The notes below the pieces were generated by a model that was not told the DNA's origin, did no database searches, and saw only the letters and a list, made by a program, of their open reading frames with translations. The translations under genes were made by a program, and so were the position numbers. Shown here piece after piece: positions 1-32,041 of a DNA stretch of 64,000 nt; position 1 is the stretch's first letter, and each line of letters starts with the position of its first letter. The DNA is from Schistocephalus solidus (lineage: Eukaryota > Platyhelminthes > Cestoda > Diphyllobothriidea > Diphyllobothriidae), in contig WEDG01003240.1 in the NCBI GenBank assembly GCA_017591395.1, positions 1-64,000 of the forward strand, in the 5' to 3' direction.

Positions 1-2308
1 TTAAATGCCAGCATATCTCAAATACATCGATAAGCGTAAATAAAGTGTTTACGCAACCATTGTCTACTAGGAAAACCAAGGGTATACGGAGGAAATAAAT
101 CTTGTTTTTCTGTGCACTACAGAACGATGCCCGCTGCCATTTTCTTAATTCTACTGCAGTAGGAAAGCAGCTTGATATGGGTGATATATGACATAAGAAA
201 TAATCCATATCCACCCAGTATTCCACATGCAACCGACGAGGTTGCAATATTTGTTCATGCATTAATGCTTTTCCAAAAACCCGTTTTTTTGAAAGAACCC
301 AGACAAAGGTGGCCTACCTTTGCTAGACTGAAGTTTTTCCATAACTGAATGCAGTGTTCACCTCGTAGTTGCAGAAACCTGCAAACTGAACTCAAATGAA
401 AAGAAAGCCCACGCTACACCAGTTGGTAAAACTCCAAGTAGTTTGCGGGGTTCCCAATGCATAAAAATCGCCGTTCACGCTGCGGTTGAGAAAGATGCTG
501 GTTAGAAGTGTATACATTGAAATTAATGCTAGAAACATTAAAATAAAAAACAACGAAAATGAGTTTGGAAATTATGATTCATCACCTACTAGGATGACCT
601 AAATTGTCGTTTACTCTGACTATCATTAACGAAATGTGACTAATGTAAGCCTATTTAATGCTGTAAGCTCTGCTAAGTTACTAGCATGTTGAACGTTGGC
701 AACCGTGACGATTCTTGGAAATTTATACTTCCTCATGTGACATTTTAACACGTAAGTAGACAGATCATCTGAATACAGGGAAGATGTGGTAATGATGGAA
801 CATTTGCCAGTCCACGTAGTTTATTATTACGTCGTCACATATGAAATTTACATTTAGCCCTATTGTCAACTTTGAACGCTTCTTATTTGATCTTTATATT
901 ATATTTCGACAGGCTTGAACTTTTGCCAGAAAGCTGCTGGACCTAGTTTATCTTTATAAATCATCTTCGTACCGAAAAAATATAATTTTTTTATATATCC
1001 TGTTTAAAGATGAAGAGGTGTAAAGCCGTGTAGTTTTAATATATGAGTTATGAATTGGAAATATTCCATAGAATACAGCTAAAATATTAATGGTATATTA
1101 TGCGCTAATACTAATATGCAGCAGACAGTATAAAATTATTTTATGGAATTTCGTTCTGTGTATTTTGACCACACGAATGAGCCACGTGGCCGACCATAAT
1201 CGAAGATGGATAATGACGATCTGAAAATAAACATTGAGTTACATGCATCTTAAATCGCAACCGAATTATTATAAGCAGTAGTAACTCATTAGCAGTAGTA
1301 ACTCACCTAGCTAAAGACGGAAAAAGGAAAATATTGAATATGTAGGTTCAGCATGAAATGAATGGAAAACAGAAAGCAAAGCTTTTGAAAAATTATATGA
1401 GGTTGCTTTCTCATTAAAAATATGAGTCCTGTTTCAATTGTACTGCTACGTGTAGTGAGCAATCAATCCAAAATTATGACTACAAAATATTTGTCACATT
1501 ATGTGGTCTATCAAAGTTCTCCCATGGTATGAGCCGCAACGGACCGAGGATGATCTGGGCGGATATTTCTGCCTTTGAAATCAATCGGCGGACTCTGCAA
1601 TCAGCAAGGGAGTGTCTGGCTGCATATTCAGCACTTATGTGATGATCCAGGTGACCTCCGCGATGCCCCCCATTGGACCCTCCCTTCCTCCAAGGGCAAC
1701 AGTTTTTTCTCCTAAATATCACCGGGAGTTTTTTTAATGTCTGCTCTTTTTCAATTATGTTCCACCCAGTTGACTCATATCAATTGGCCTTGCCAACAAA
1801 CCGAGATACTATTTTTTGATACCGCAAGTCGCATTTATAAATAGGCAATTCAAAGGTTACTCACCTACAGCTGCCTCAAATATTTACTGATTCTGAAACA
1901 CAAAGTGCACCAATGCAGCTGAAAGCGATGAGTTTACGGTGGTCTGACACAAGTGGCATTCATGATGATTTCATGAAAAATGGCTCATCTAACACGGTAC
2001 AAGTATATATAAAGCAGATGGACTAAAGCCTACTGAAGAAATCTGCTAGTAATTTGGGCAATTAGAAACAATCGGTAAAACGACAGAGAACATGAACGGA
2101 ACGTTAACAGGACTTATCATGTGCGTATAACACGTAAGTTGGTCAGTGCTGATTATCAGGTACCGTGTTTTCTACAAAGAATCACCAGATATCGAGTAAA
2201 AAGCACGGTCTTTTAGGTTTTGTTCAGCTGTTAGAGGATTGATCGAGTGTCAGTAAAGATGCAAGTGCCCCTTCCTCTTTCAAATGCCAACCATCGTCAC
2301 CGCAATTA
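1..2308. other. AT-rich non-coding flank
   Basis: No supported gene. A more GC-rich patch at about 1,500-1,700 is open for about 80 codons on the minus strand and for about 30 codons on the plus strand (ending near 1,641). Neither product is recognised and neither has convincing splice signals. The rest is AT-rich with no clear repeat. Confidence 0.5.
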
Positions 2309-2725
2309 TTGTCACCGAATATTCATATCGTTATCTCCCACTCACTATCAACACTCCCACTTCCCATGCCTGCAGTTGCCAACAACGCTGCATTCCCCAT
2401 TGGTAATCCCATGGAAATGAAAGAATCCCCCATTCCATATGGGACATATTTGCATGTAATGATCCCTTCCTTATTTTCTGTTGTACCCTTTTACGCATTT
2501 ATAATTATCTTATTATTGGAACACGTTTCCTGCACTTCTGCTGTTTCTTCTAATGACCGCTGCATTCGTGTGATCGGCACGATGCTAAGCGACTCTATTC
2601 AGTACTCGCACTGACTGGAAACGACTGCAGGTGCCTTATTCGCCCTTGTGTGTGCGTTGACCTCGACGTCTTCAGCTGCTAGATACTCACCAATCCGTGG
2701 CGTGGGCGATAGCCTCACAAATCAG
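2309..2725 (+). promoter_or_regulatory. Probable 5' flank of the ANKRD16-like gene
   Basis: This lies directly upstream of the first in-frame ATG of the ankyrin gene. A 101-codon frame here (2,309-2,614) contains a hydrophobic stretch but matches nothing I know and ends before the gene. The ankyrin frame stays open back to a GTG at 2,648, so the real start, or an upstream exon junction, could lie in 2,648-2,725. No TATA box is evident. Confidence 0.3.
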
Positions 2726-5142
2726 ATGGGCATGGATTTGATAGTAAAAGCCTTTTTTGATGCCGTATCTACTGGAAGTAACGGACTCAGTGACTTTTTG
2801 CAAACTCCAGACATTGCAAAATTTTTGTTAGTTGATGCTAGGCGACCCAATTGTCCTCAGGGCGACACGATCCTTCATATTGCAGCCAGAAGTGGAAATT
2901 TATCAGTTCTTACGTTAGCGGTAGAAGCTGGGGCCGATATTGAAGCCATGAACGCGTCTGGAAAGCGCCCTATTCACGAGGCAGCTCAGTGTGGACATCC
3001 GGAATGTGCCCAGTTCCTAATCGAGAACGGAGCAAATGTTAACGCACTAAAACGGGGAGACTGGACACCGTTAATGTTATCAGTGGCTTCATGTGTCTAT
3101 GGTTCTACTCCCTTGCCAAAAGTAAATCAGCAACTGGATGTCTTAAGGTTGCTACTGAGACATGGAGCCGACATTTCTGCTGTCAATAAAGACGGATGGA
3201 ATTGCCTCCATGTTCGTTATACCTCTGTTGTTCTTGTTTCTAATTTGTCTTTCTTTATTTCACCCAGTTCTGAAAAATTCGGTGGCCTCCTTTGTATTAA
3301 TAAAATGCGTTAATAGTTGTGGACCTGCTGGCATGTGTATTGCGGTTTCAAAACTCAAGATATGGATGGATTGTCAAGGTATTTTAAAACGGTGGACTGT
3401 CTAATGAGCACCTGCTCCATTCTTCTGTAGTGCTGACCATTTTCTGTTTTGTAAGAAAATTGGATACATCAGAATAACTTACAACTTAGAATATCTGTGT
3501 TTCGTTATAAGTCCCCTTTCCCGTTTATAAATTTTCTACTCTATTTGTGTTGTGAAGAAAAATATTTCCGCAATCGCCTACGTATTTTACCAATGCACAA
3601 TTTTCTAAGGCAGGCATGTTTACTGTATGTTCGTGGTATTCTTTAACTTGGATACGCTTTTTGGAGGCTATGCCGTATTGTTGTATTGCTTACAAGGTTA
3701 ACCTCTGGACATACTCTACAGCATTTATATATATATTTTTTTCGTCTAGCTCGCTAGCAGGGGCGGTGTTGAGCCCATTATTTACGAGCTAACGGCATTT
3801 TGTGCCGCTTTGATCTCCGGAACGACTAAAAACGGTCGTACTCCATTGCATTGCCTTGCGCTTTCCAGATCTGTCCAACCTACCGCAAGCGTTCGGATCG
3901 CATGCAGTTTCCTTCTCCAGGACGTTCAATTGCTGTACTGTGAGGATGCTTGTGGTTGTCTTCCTATTATGGATGCCTTACGTCAAGGAAATTTGCCACT
4001 TGCTCGTTTCCTTTTGGATGAGTCTATGAGCTCCCCGGAGATTTTACTCCGTCGGGACAAATTGGGCTACCAGGCCATTCACATAGCTGCCGAAGCTGGC
4101 CAAGTGAGTGCTTGGAATTTTTGCGAGCTCGCTGAATTGATACTGGGATAATTATGCGCCCCTAGTACATTCTTTTTTATCTTTTATACTCTATACACTT
4201 ATTAAATGCTTAAAACAATATCAGATCGGATATAAGTCCTTCCGTATTTGTAAGTGGGTACCCTGCGCTTTTGATTTATAAATTCCAATAGAATATTTTT
4301 GACATGGGGTTAGTTTAATCGATTAAGGAGAATTCTGCGCCATCTAACCCACGCGCAATTTGCATCTTTATTCAGAAGGCTGTCTCCAGACGGTAGCATA
4401 GTAAGTACGATCACGCAGGCATTATTGACTCAAATCAGTTGGCCTGTGTTTATTATCTTGTAATCTTATCTGAACGTCTGAAGCACTTTTATTGATATAG
4501 AAAACACCGCTTTGTCTGCAGAAAGAATTGTGAGCTCTAAATGTTTAACGATCGGTGGCTTTTTTATCCCATCTACACGTTGCTGCCTGACTTTCAGGTC
4601 TTATTTGACCTTTTTGTGTATGCCATAGATACAGAGTTACATTATCTCTCCGGCTGGGTTTTCAATTAACTCCTTTGCTGCCTTCTCAGATCGGCAGTAT
4701 TCAATTTGTGCTTGATGCTGCAGGCGAGGAAACTGCCGTATCTGTGACTATCGCCGAAAGTGGTTCCAGCCTCAGTCCTCTGCACTTGGCATGTCGGGAG
4801 GGCCACCCGAAGGTGGTGAGTCTCTTGGCTGACACCATTTGTCACCTATCGGTTAGCCACCCATACCATCATTTCTTGCTGCCTCTTGATGTCCATGGCC
4901 GCTCACCTCTCTACTACGCAGCCAGTGGCGCCGCAGGTGTTGGATTCGTTGGCCTTAATCACCGTTTGACTTGTTTTAAAGATCTTGTCGGCGCCGTCTT
5001 CAGTCTTCTAACCAGAACGCCCGAACCAATAAGAACATCATTGAAGCGGAGGCTTCAGTCATCTCTAACCGAGGCCGAATCACTTGGTGTTCTGGAATTT
5101 ACAAACCTTGTTGAGGTCATTAGAAGTGAAACCTTGGGTTAA
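2726..5142 (+). CDS. ANKRD16: ANKRD16-like ankyrin-repeat protein (3 exons)
   Basis: Exons are 2,726-3,211, 3,750-4,103 and 4,690-5,142 (TAA at 5,140), giving about 430 residues. Both introns are phase 0: GTTCGT donor with CTAG acceptor, and GTGAGT donor with CTCAG acceptor. Ankyrin signatures include GDTILHIAARSGN, KRPIHEAAQCGHPEC, WTPLML, NKDGWNCLH, GRTPLHCLALS, LGYQAIHIAAEAGQ and LSPLHLACREGHPKVV. Their order, and the runs KRPIHEAA, DWTPLM and NKDGWN followed across the junction by LASRGG, match vertebrate ANKRD16 as I know it. That protein is a solenoid of about 360 residues reported to bind alanyl-tRNA synthetase and limit serine misactivation. The extra length lies mainly in the last exon, around residues 320-430, where a loop splits the final repeats. 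The start is set at the first in-frame ATG; ATG 2,732 is an alternative. Ankyrin identity is certain; orthology is likely but untested. Confidence 0.83.
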
Positions 5143-6900
5143 ATTGACTGGCTACTGAGAAGACGATTACGCACATTTGTATAATTCGTATATGCGACCC
5201 CTCAAGCACATTCTTTAGCCTGCTCTTCACAGTCCTTTTTACTCAGGAATTTTGCTCGCGCCTGTGAGATTAAACAATGTGCTTGTGTTTTTGCGTGCCC
5301 TCGGTTACTTTCGTACTTTTTTTAATAATTTTTTTTTCATGATGTTTTTACTGCACATTTGCCCCGGTAAATCGCCTAAAAAGAACACTGGCTTGCTTTT
5401 AAAAGTGCCGTTATTAGGTTTCGCATAGCATGGGTTCCATGTAGCCAACCTCGACCAATCCTTTCTCCATGCTCTTATCCAGAAATGAGGGTTGCTGGCT
5501 AGAAGGAGATTTACCCAGACTGATAACAAAGCTTGGAAAGAGCTGACTATTTGGCCGGGCCAGTTTCGCTGTGCCTTTCATGACATTTGTTTGGAAATAA
5601 TTGTAATATCTTAATATGTTACCATCCCGTACCCGCCCTGTTACTTATTCTTTCGCCAGCTTCCACATGCCGCCCACCTAGCCTAGTTTCTACAATGGAA
5701 TGCAAACGTTTTGTACGGCAAAATTAACTACTAACAGTTAACAAGTACAAAAATTGTCCGGGTTTCGTTTTACGCACCCAGTATTTCCTAGCTAGGGGTT
5801 CGTAACTCTCTTTCATAGCGTTACAAAAACTGATTGTGTGAACAGAGCACTATCTCCTAAGCAGCTTGAAAAAGTTCACACTGAATTATATAGTTGCGGG
5901 GTATTAACGTTTCGATATTTGTGTGCCGCTCATGATGCCCTTGCCGGCCAATATTTCGGGTCATTTCTAACACAATGTCCTTTATGAACTTAAGTTTGAA
6001 AGGAGAGCATGCAGGTTAGGACAAAATTTTAGCCACTCAGGAGAAGGGGCTGACAGTTCCTCTTCAGGAAATAGGTTTGTCTACTGTTTCTGAACTTTTG
6101 ATCGCGTGTCGAAAATATTGCTTGGTCCCGAAGTCACAGGCTTGAAAGCAAGCACACAGGCTTGGTACTTTTCCCGCAGACGATACACGAAAACACATAG
6201 ATCTGATGCACGAAGGTGGAAAAAATTGCGATTTTAAGGGGGGAGGCAAGGTTTCCACCCCAACGATTCGCGGGCACTGTGAACGTTTGGAATGAGCGTG
6301 CGCAGTAGAACTTTTCCTAAAAATCCATCTTCGCGAATGTGATATGGGACAAGTTTTAAAGTTTTATCAGGCTTTAATGGCACTTTTCGGGTCTGGTTTT
6401 GGTCTCTTGCCATCTGATTAAAGACGCATGGACAAGCCAAAAACAAAATATAACGAATTGGCGTAATTTTCGGTTCATCGTAACCGCCACAGCACCATAT
6501 GCGTTAAGCGCATTATTGGTAGGGACTATGAAGAGTACCTAATAATTTGGCGCAAGCAGGTTTCGAGTGCTATGACCTGACAGCCGGCTGCGTGACAACA
6601 ACTCGATCAATATAACGACAACAGTCGGTTTGACTCCTCACAGAAAAGTCCCACTTACGCGCGTTGTGCATGGGTTGGTTCCTATTCTCCCAGTCGGACT
6701 TTAGTCCATAACTGTTGTAAAGGCCACGCTAAGAGGAAGGAACTAAAACCTGACCATCGTCCCAGACGAGACTCGCGTTTTCCCGTCACTCGAAGGTTTC
6801 CCAGATCCTGATGATTATTTCCTGGATTTAGTGAAGTAGTCCGTCAGATATGTTAGTTAGGTAACTGAGTGGCGAGTGTAAAGAAACTCACATCAGAGTC
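5143..6900. other. Non-coding interval downstream of the ankyrin gene
   Basis: Open frames of 60-75 codons on the minus strand (5,305-5,529, 6,064-6,258, 6,234-6,446) have no recognisable product. The composition becomes more GC-rich from about 6,550, which may mark an old repeat leading into the family C unit at 6,940. No AATAAA signal was found close behind the ankyrin stop codon. Confidence 0.45.
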
Positions 6901-6939
6901 GACCCCCACTACAATGTCCCAATGCAGGCGTTATTCGAG

Positions 6940-7265
6940 TTACACTCCTAAAACAAATGCCGAACATATCAAGGGGTGTGGTGGCGCACCGGCCACATGT
7001 GGCCTTTATAGCACTTCCTCCTCAGCTCTCTCGCGCTCCCAACCTTTCTTCAAACCGGAAACAGGTGGGTGAGGGAAGATTGAATGCAGTAGGGGCAGCG
7101 CAAGTCTGCTATCACTTTAAAGCAATCCGCACGCAAGTCACCGTCCATGCACCACCATGCTGCGGAGCACATACTGGACCTGGTTGTGTCGTCGAGGTCT
7201 TGTTCGGTGAATGGCTGCTTGGGGGCTTCCACTATCGCAGTCTGTATCGGCAGCAGGTATTAATT
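6940..7265 (+). repeat. Family C dispersed repeat, single unit
   Basis: This unit shares successive blocks with the array at 26.1-27.3 kb: a 'gccgaacat' block, then 'aggtgggtgagggaag', 'gcaagtctgctatcac' and 'caagtcaccgtccatgcacc', ending near 'ggagcacatactgga'. It is plus orientation here. It has no coding potential I trust. The family occurs on both strands through the window and is probably a non-autonomous element. Confidence 0.6.
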
Positions 7266-7589
7266 CTCCTCTCCCCCCGGGAACTCCTCGTGGAGAGCGT
7301 TTATTCTAAATAGTTTATGCACCCTTTCAAATAGTTTCCGCCAATATATCATGGCTGCAGAAAGAAATGCAAACTCCTGCCTTTGCCTCAGTTCAAGCCT
7401 TGAATCTGAGGTTCAGGCGGGGTTAGTCGACGATGGAAAATCAACCGGCAACATAGACTATAATATTTAACGTCCCAATTACAGTTGAAACCGAGGACTG
7501 ATGGATTGTATCACCTGATTCCTCTTACTATTCAAAAAGGCTGACAAAATAATAAAAGAGCAAGGAAGAGGTATTCTGAGCAGTAAAAC

Positions 7590-7676
7590 TGACATTTTGA
7601 TTGCACATATCTTTAGCGAGGAAGAAGAAAGAAAAGGGGAAGGAGGAGGAGGAAAAGTAGGAGAAGAAGGAGCAGG
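7590..7676 (+). repeat. Purine-rich GA/GGA tract
   Basis: This is a low-complexity run of GGA, GAA and AGG units directly before the LINE fragment. Open frames reading Glu/Gly-rich peptides through it are compositional artefacts. Confidence 0.6.
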
Positions 7677-8390
7677 ATGTTCGTGCGACCACAATTGGAA
7701 TTTGCCATACAAGCCTGGAGACCGTGGTCTGTCAAAGACCACAACACCCTTGAGAAGGTCCAAAGACGTGCAACCAAGCTTGTTCAAGGTCAAAGCTGCC
7801 TGCCTAACGAGACACGATTGTCTAATCTTGATCTGTTTCCTCTGGACTATAGACAGCTAAGCGGCGACCTAATACAAGCCTTTCGAATGCTGCGGCGTCA
7901 GGATTGTTGCCTTGCATCTGGCGACTTCTTTCAGCTGGCCACTACCAATACTTTGCGAGGACATCCCATTAAACTACGTGTGACAGGTGCAAGCCCGACA
8001 CAAGAAGGTTCTTCTTCTCCAACAGAGTGATTAAGGCCTGGAATGCTCTGCCTGCTGACATAATCATGTCCCCATCCGTTGACACTTTAAGCGGAAGTTT
8101 GACCAATACAGCCATAAGTACCACCACGACATCCGAACCTAACACATTTCCTGAAACATATTCCCATCTACAATTTTCGCGTCATATAACATACTACTCC
8201 CTATTTTTGAGTAACATTATTTTATAATTGTTTGTCCGATGCCATGCAGTGTGTCGGGGAGATAACCCTTTGTCCAACGTCCATTATATGTCAGCCTTTT
8301 TTAAATTTACAGTGTCATTGATATCAATAGGGAGCTTAAAGGCTTCGCCTATATTTCCCTTAATTAAACTGAACTGAACTGAAAGGATAA
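7677..8390 (+). mobile_element. CR1/jockey-like LINE 3' fragment
   Basis: Two adjoining frames (7,677-8,030 and 8,027-8,227) read as the C-terminal end of a non-LTR reverse transcriptase polyprotein. The first runs from RPQLEFAIQAWRPW to LEKVQRRATKLVQG, then LDLFPLDYRQLSGDLIQAFR; the second carries IKAWNALPADI and SVDTLSG. A one-base shift separates them near 8,000. The 3' UTR ends at about 8,340-8,390 in repeats of the 'aactg' type, a usual LINE tail. The copy is severely 5'-truncated and dead. A minus-strand copy of the same family lies at 52.1-52.6 kb. The clade is inferred from these C-terminal motifs only. Confidence 0.75.
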
Positions 8391-8575
8391 AGATGGGGAG
8401 AAGAATCGAGCACAGAAGATGTCTCCTGAAACTCAAGATACGCATTTCAAATGCCCGACAGTTCGACTGTCGCAGTCCGACGATGACTACTGTATGCTGC
8501 ACAGCAGGGTGGTGCGTGGACAGTAACATGCGCTGGATTATAGCGAGGGTGGACTTTCACAACATCTTCCTCACA
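8391..8575 (-). repeat. Family C fragment, inverted
   Basis: The minus strand carries the family C blocks 'gttactgtccacgcaccacc', 'tgctgtgcagcatac' and 'cgactgtcgaact', matching 7.1 kb and the 26-27 kb array. It follows the LINE tail directly. Confidence 0.5.
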
Positions 8576-9490
8576 TTCAAATGCACACAACTCTATAGTA
8601 AGGATAACGCCACATGTAAGCCAAACACAGGATGGCTGTTTGCAGCGTTCGGTTACATACCCTGCCAATAAGGTCACTCCCAGACTTCGTGGCTTCGAAT
8701 AATACGGCGTGCTCTACAGGGTTTTTTTTTGTGTGCGCGGGCACTTTCCAATGTATGAATGATAGCATGCTATTCAACAGTGCGATATAGAACTTACTTT
8801 TCCCTCGGAAGGGTAACGCTGCCATAGGCCTGTAAAGGTATGTGGCTTGCATTATCCCAGGGCACACTTTTTGGCCCGTGTCGAGTCTGTGCGATTTCCT
8901 AACTATTTGTGCGCATGCGATGAATGGAAATTCTACGGCCCGCCACTCACTGCGCCCAATCACACTCCAAGAAGGCTTGACTGGGACAGGCCACTAATGT
9001 ACGTAAGTTGGACGTGAGGCTCGGATCAAATGTTTAGTTTTTTTACAACAAACAGCAGAATGAGCTGTGAACTTATAACAATACGATAAGTCATTACCTG
9101 GAGGGCTGTCAAATGAGAGGAAAACTTGCGACACTGCTCCCACGATTGCTGGCGCAGCGGCTAACTCATGCCGCCATTCTGCCCGCCTCAGGGTCCCTGT
9201 CAACTCGCTGCTGGAGTCACGCATGACTTGGTGCTAGCCTGGCGATAGCTTGTAGCCAATGCACGTTGCGTCATTTGCTGAGTAACTGCAGGTGGTCAAC
9301 TCATACATTTTCAACGCCGGGGTCAAGAAACCCAACGGTTGATACACGTCTTAAGAGACGGCATGCTGCTACTGCTTGCTGAGCCATCCGTACGGTCTTT
9401 CGAGTTATGGGCCATAGAACTCTGAAAACTCTTTCCTACAAAAGACTGAGAGGCAAAATACAACAGCTCCGACTCAGTGTGACCTTTTTG
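8576..9490. other. Unassigned, moderately GC-rich sequence
   Basis: Minus-strand frames of 76-128 codons (8,577-8,963, 8,994-9,224) show no recognised domain and overlap the repeat on one side. It is probably old repeat sequence, with no supported gene. Confidence 0.35.
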
Positions 9491-9499
9491 GTACTCCTA

Positions 9500-9960
9500 A
9501 TTGCGTGATAATCGAGGCCCCTTGGCACGAGTTGATTCAGTGATGGGGCCGTGTGTGGCACACGTAGATGGGTTGTTTATTGATGTTGGCCGTTGTCCCC
9601 GAATCCACATCCGACTATTTTATTTTGCCAGTACTTATAAAAGGAATTTGCAAATGACCAACTAGGTTGCTCCGTCATATGCCAGTGTAGTGGTAATGAG
9701 ACTAGGATTGGTTGGGAGCGGTAGAGTCGATTGAAGTTTTGAGGCTACTAGCAGTGGTCGTGTTGATGGATGCGCAGTTGTTTGTGCTAAATATGTCAGA
9801 GTTGTCCGGTATGCAGGCTGTGTTTGGAGTATCGGTAGTGCGTTAAGCTTCGCTTTCATGGATGTCCGTGTGGTGACTGAAAGTACGTGGACAGTAGAGG
9901 CGTGTGCGGTACGTATATGTCGAGGCTTCGGGCACTAGTTCGCCAATGAAGGTGGACGGA
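9500..9960 (-). mobile_element. RTE/jockey-type LINE 3' tail fragment
   Basis: The minus strand encodes a degraded Thr/Pro/Ser-rich tail with a 'CPRTFSHH' zinc-finger remnant. It resembles the C-terminal zinc-finger tail of the LINE at 60.7-64 kb and the minus-strand tail at 55.3-56.0 kb. Stops and frameshifts break it. It lies just 3', in the minus-strand sense, of an endonuclease fragment of the same family, so the central part of the LINE is missing. Confidence 0.55.
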
Positions 9961-9984
9961 TTCACAAGCGGCTCACCAGGCAAA

Positions 9985-10112
9985 TGCACATAATTTTATC
10001 ACCGTTGTCGATACTTGGCCTGACGATTATTCGGCAGCTTGGGCCGCCATCACCCAGGTTCGAGAGAGAATCCAAATCTTCAGGCTTATAAAGCTTCTGT
10101 TCCAGTGATCCT
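9985..10112 (+). mobile_element. Penelope-like pseudo-LTR fragment
   Basis: It contains 'ggttcgagagagaatcc', then 'cttcaggcttataaagctt' and 'gttccagtgatc', colinear with the pseudo-LTRs at 15.8, 20.8 and 40.3 kb. The upstream block 'cgttgtcgatacttggcc' also recurs, inverted, at about 15.6 kb inside another PLE remnant. Only the downstream half of the ribozyme-like core is present. Confidence 0.6.
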
Positions 10113-10862
10113 CTCTCCGTCTTCAAGGCGGTGATCCGTCCAGCCATCTGCGTCGCCGACCGCCTTGGCAACCAGCACGTTATGTGGATCTCGCCTCCGG
10201 ACCAGTTTATATTCCAGCAGCTGCCAGCACTACGATTAGGGGATGCATCCACGTTGCAATCTCCTGCTTCGGAAGGCTGAGAAAGCTGTTGGTCAGCAGG
10301 AGGTGATATTCCACGCGGATGCAAAGAAAGGATCCATTATCCTCACAGCCACCAATACCATGGGGACCAAACGCTCCCTCCCAGGCAGCATTCTCTTTCC
10401 CGAAACGTATTTTTTAGTCACCAAGGGCAACCAGTTCTTCCGCTATTGGCACGGTCATGCGAAAGTCGTGCATGTCTTCGTAAAATTGGGTCTTCACCTC
10501 ATCAGAGCTCGTCACTGAAGGGGGTGTATGTGCTGATGATGGTGACGAATGCGGGTCCTCGAAGAGGTAGACGCATGATCATCACTCGTTTGTTGACATC
10601 CTGTGTCAGACAGGGCAGTCATACAACGCTATCCTTTCGGATGGCAAAGGCAATGTCAGCATCGCGTTGTTCTGCCATTGGGCGGCCACTCCGGAAGAAG
10701 TTGGAGCCGGAACCCACATCACCCAGCTGACCCTGTTCAGAGAATCTGTCCTCATTGAGAGCAGCGATGTCCAACTTGTAAAGCACCAGTTCTGGAGCAA
10801 CTAACACCATTGTCCATTCTGAAAGAGAATGACATTTCAAGTCTACTAGGGTGAATGGACTC
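10105..10862 (-). mobile_element. LINE endonuclease fragment, reverse orientation
   Basis: Read on the minus strand, this is the apurinic endonuclease domain of the same LINE as at 60.7 kb. It carries ELVLYKLDIAALNEDRFSEQ, then FFRSGRP, FAIRKD, RLPLRGPAFVTIIS, FYEDMHDF and, lower down, LVRRRD and DADGWTDHRL. Frame changes and stops make it non-functional. It keeps more of the endonuclease N-terminus than the 60.7 kb copy. It is flanked on both sides by plus-strand PLE pseudo-LTR pieces. Confidence 0.75.
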
Positions 10863-10874
10863 CTCCTAACAGCC

Positions 10875-11002
10875 AGTGGTGAAGGACAGTCTGGATGGGG
10901 GTCTGATACTGTCTCTGAAAATGGGTTAGTGTTGGAATCCAAAACGTCAGGCAAATAAGGCTCTTATCCCAGTGATCGCATCGACTTCTTCTCACAGGTG
11001 TT
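10875..11002 (+). mobile_element. Penelope-like pseudo-LTR fragment
   Basis: This has the order 'ctgatactgtctctga', 'gttggaatcc', 'aaaacgtcaggc', 'aataaggctcttatccca', 'gtgatcgcatc'. It is direct in orientation to the fragment at 9,985-10,112 and to those at 15.8 and 40.3 kb. Its hammerhead-like core is mutated: CTGAAAA where intact copies have CTGATGA. Confidence 0.65.
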
Positions 11003-11520
11003 GTTTGTATTTTTTTCAACCGTGAACTTATCATCCGATAGCCATGGTCTGTTTGCGGGCACCCTTTCTAGCTCCTTCATCCGCAAAGAGCTAAGTAGTG
11101 TTGCCCTATATAGGCTGCTCAGAAATCCCAGACAGCTGCGAACTCCACTCAGGGCTACGATTGGGCTGAGTGAACGAGTGACCGAGCTAACCTTGGCCGC
11201 CTACGGGTTCAAATGTTGCCCTTTTTTCTGAAGACCTTTGACACGAGGAGGGGGGAGGGAGAGAGGATGGAAAGGATGAATTACGTGGCGTGGGGACAGA
11301 CACCGTACCAAATACCTTCACTTGCCTTGGCCTTCCGGTCAAGCCAGTGATCGGGGTGTGGACGCTAGGCAAGGCCTAGCCTTCTGGAACTACAGGTGAG
11401 GTTTGGGTGCCAATTAAGGGCCAAAACAGGAACGCTCACTACCCATACAAAGCAAGTGGAGCGATTTTATGCTACCCACAGGCTGAGTCACCTACCTAGC
11501 CACACCATACACCCCAGTAT
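11003..11520. other. Unassigned GC-richer interval, probable old repeat
   Basis: A 77-codon plus-strand frame (10,998-11,231) and a 61-codon minus-strand frame lack recognised domains. The sequence is GC-richer than the surrounding DNA, with purine blocks near 11,250-11,275. I suspect a degraded element but cannot name it. Confidence 0.3.
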
Positions 11521-11966
11521 ACTGTATAATAAAACAAATAATTCACAAGGTATAGTTAGGACGATTTTCTGCTATTTGCGCTTACTTTTCATGCCTAGGA
11601 TTAACATGTGGTGTGATATAAAGATCAAAGTCCTTGAGGAACAATGTACGGGATATTGCAATGGAATAGTTGCAAACCCGGCTCATAACAACCTGGATAC
11701 ATGGTGTGTGTATATTTAACCATTTGCTTCATTCAGTACGCATACAATGTTGCATTATTTTTTCTACTGATCGAATGTACTCAGCAATGCTTCTCAGTGA
11801 AATGTAACCTCAAACACTGCAGCATTCACACTAAATAATCAATACGACGACCTTTCGCACCTGTTACGGACCGGATTAATGCATGTGCTTACAGAAGCAA
11901 CGGTTTAATCCAAAAATGTGTGACTGGTAATTTCGTCAGTTCACGATCCACAAGGCTTTCTGCCGG

Positions 11967-32041
<20,075 letters not shown>

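Noticed and set aside
1480..1722. 80-codon minus-strand frame
   Set aside because: No recognised domain or splice context; the plus strand of the same patch is equally protein-like, so the coding strand cannot be decided.
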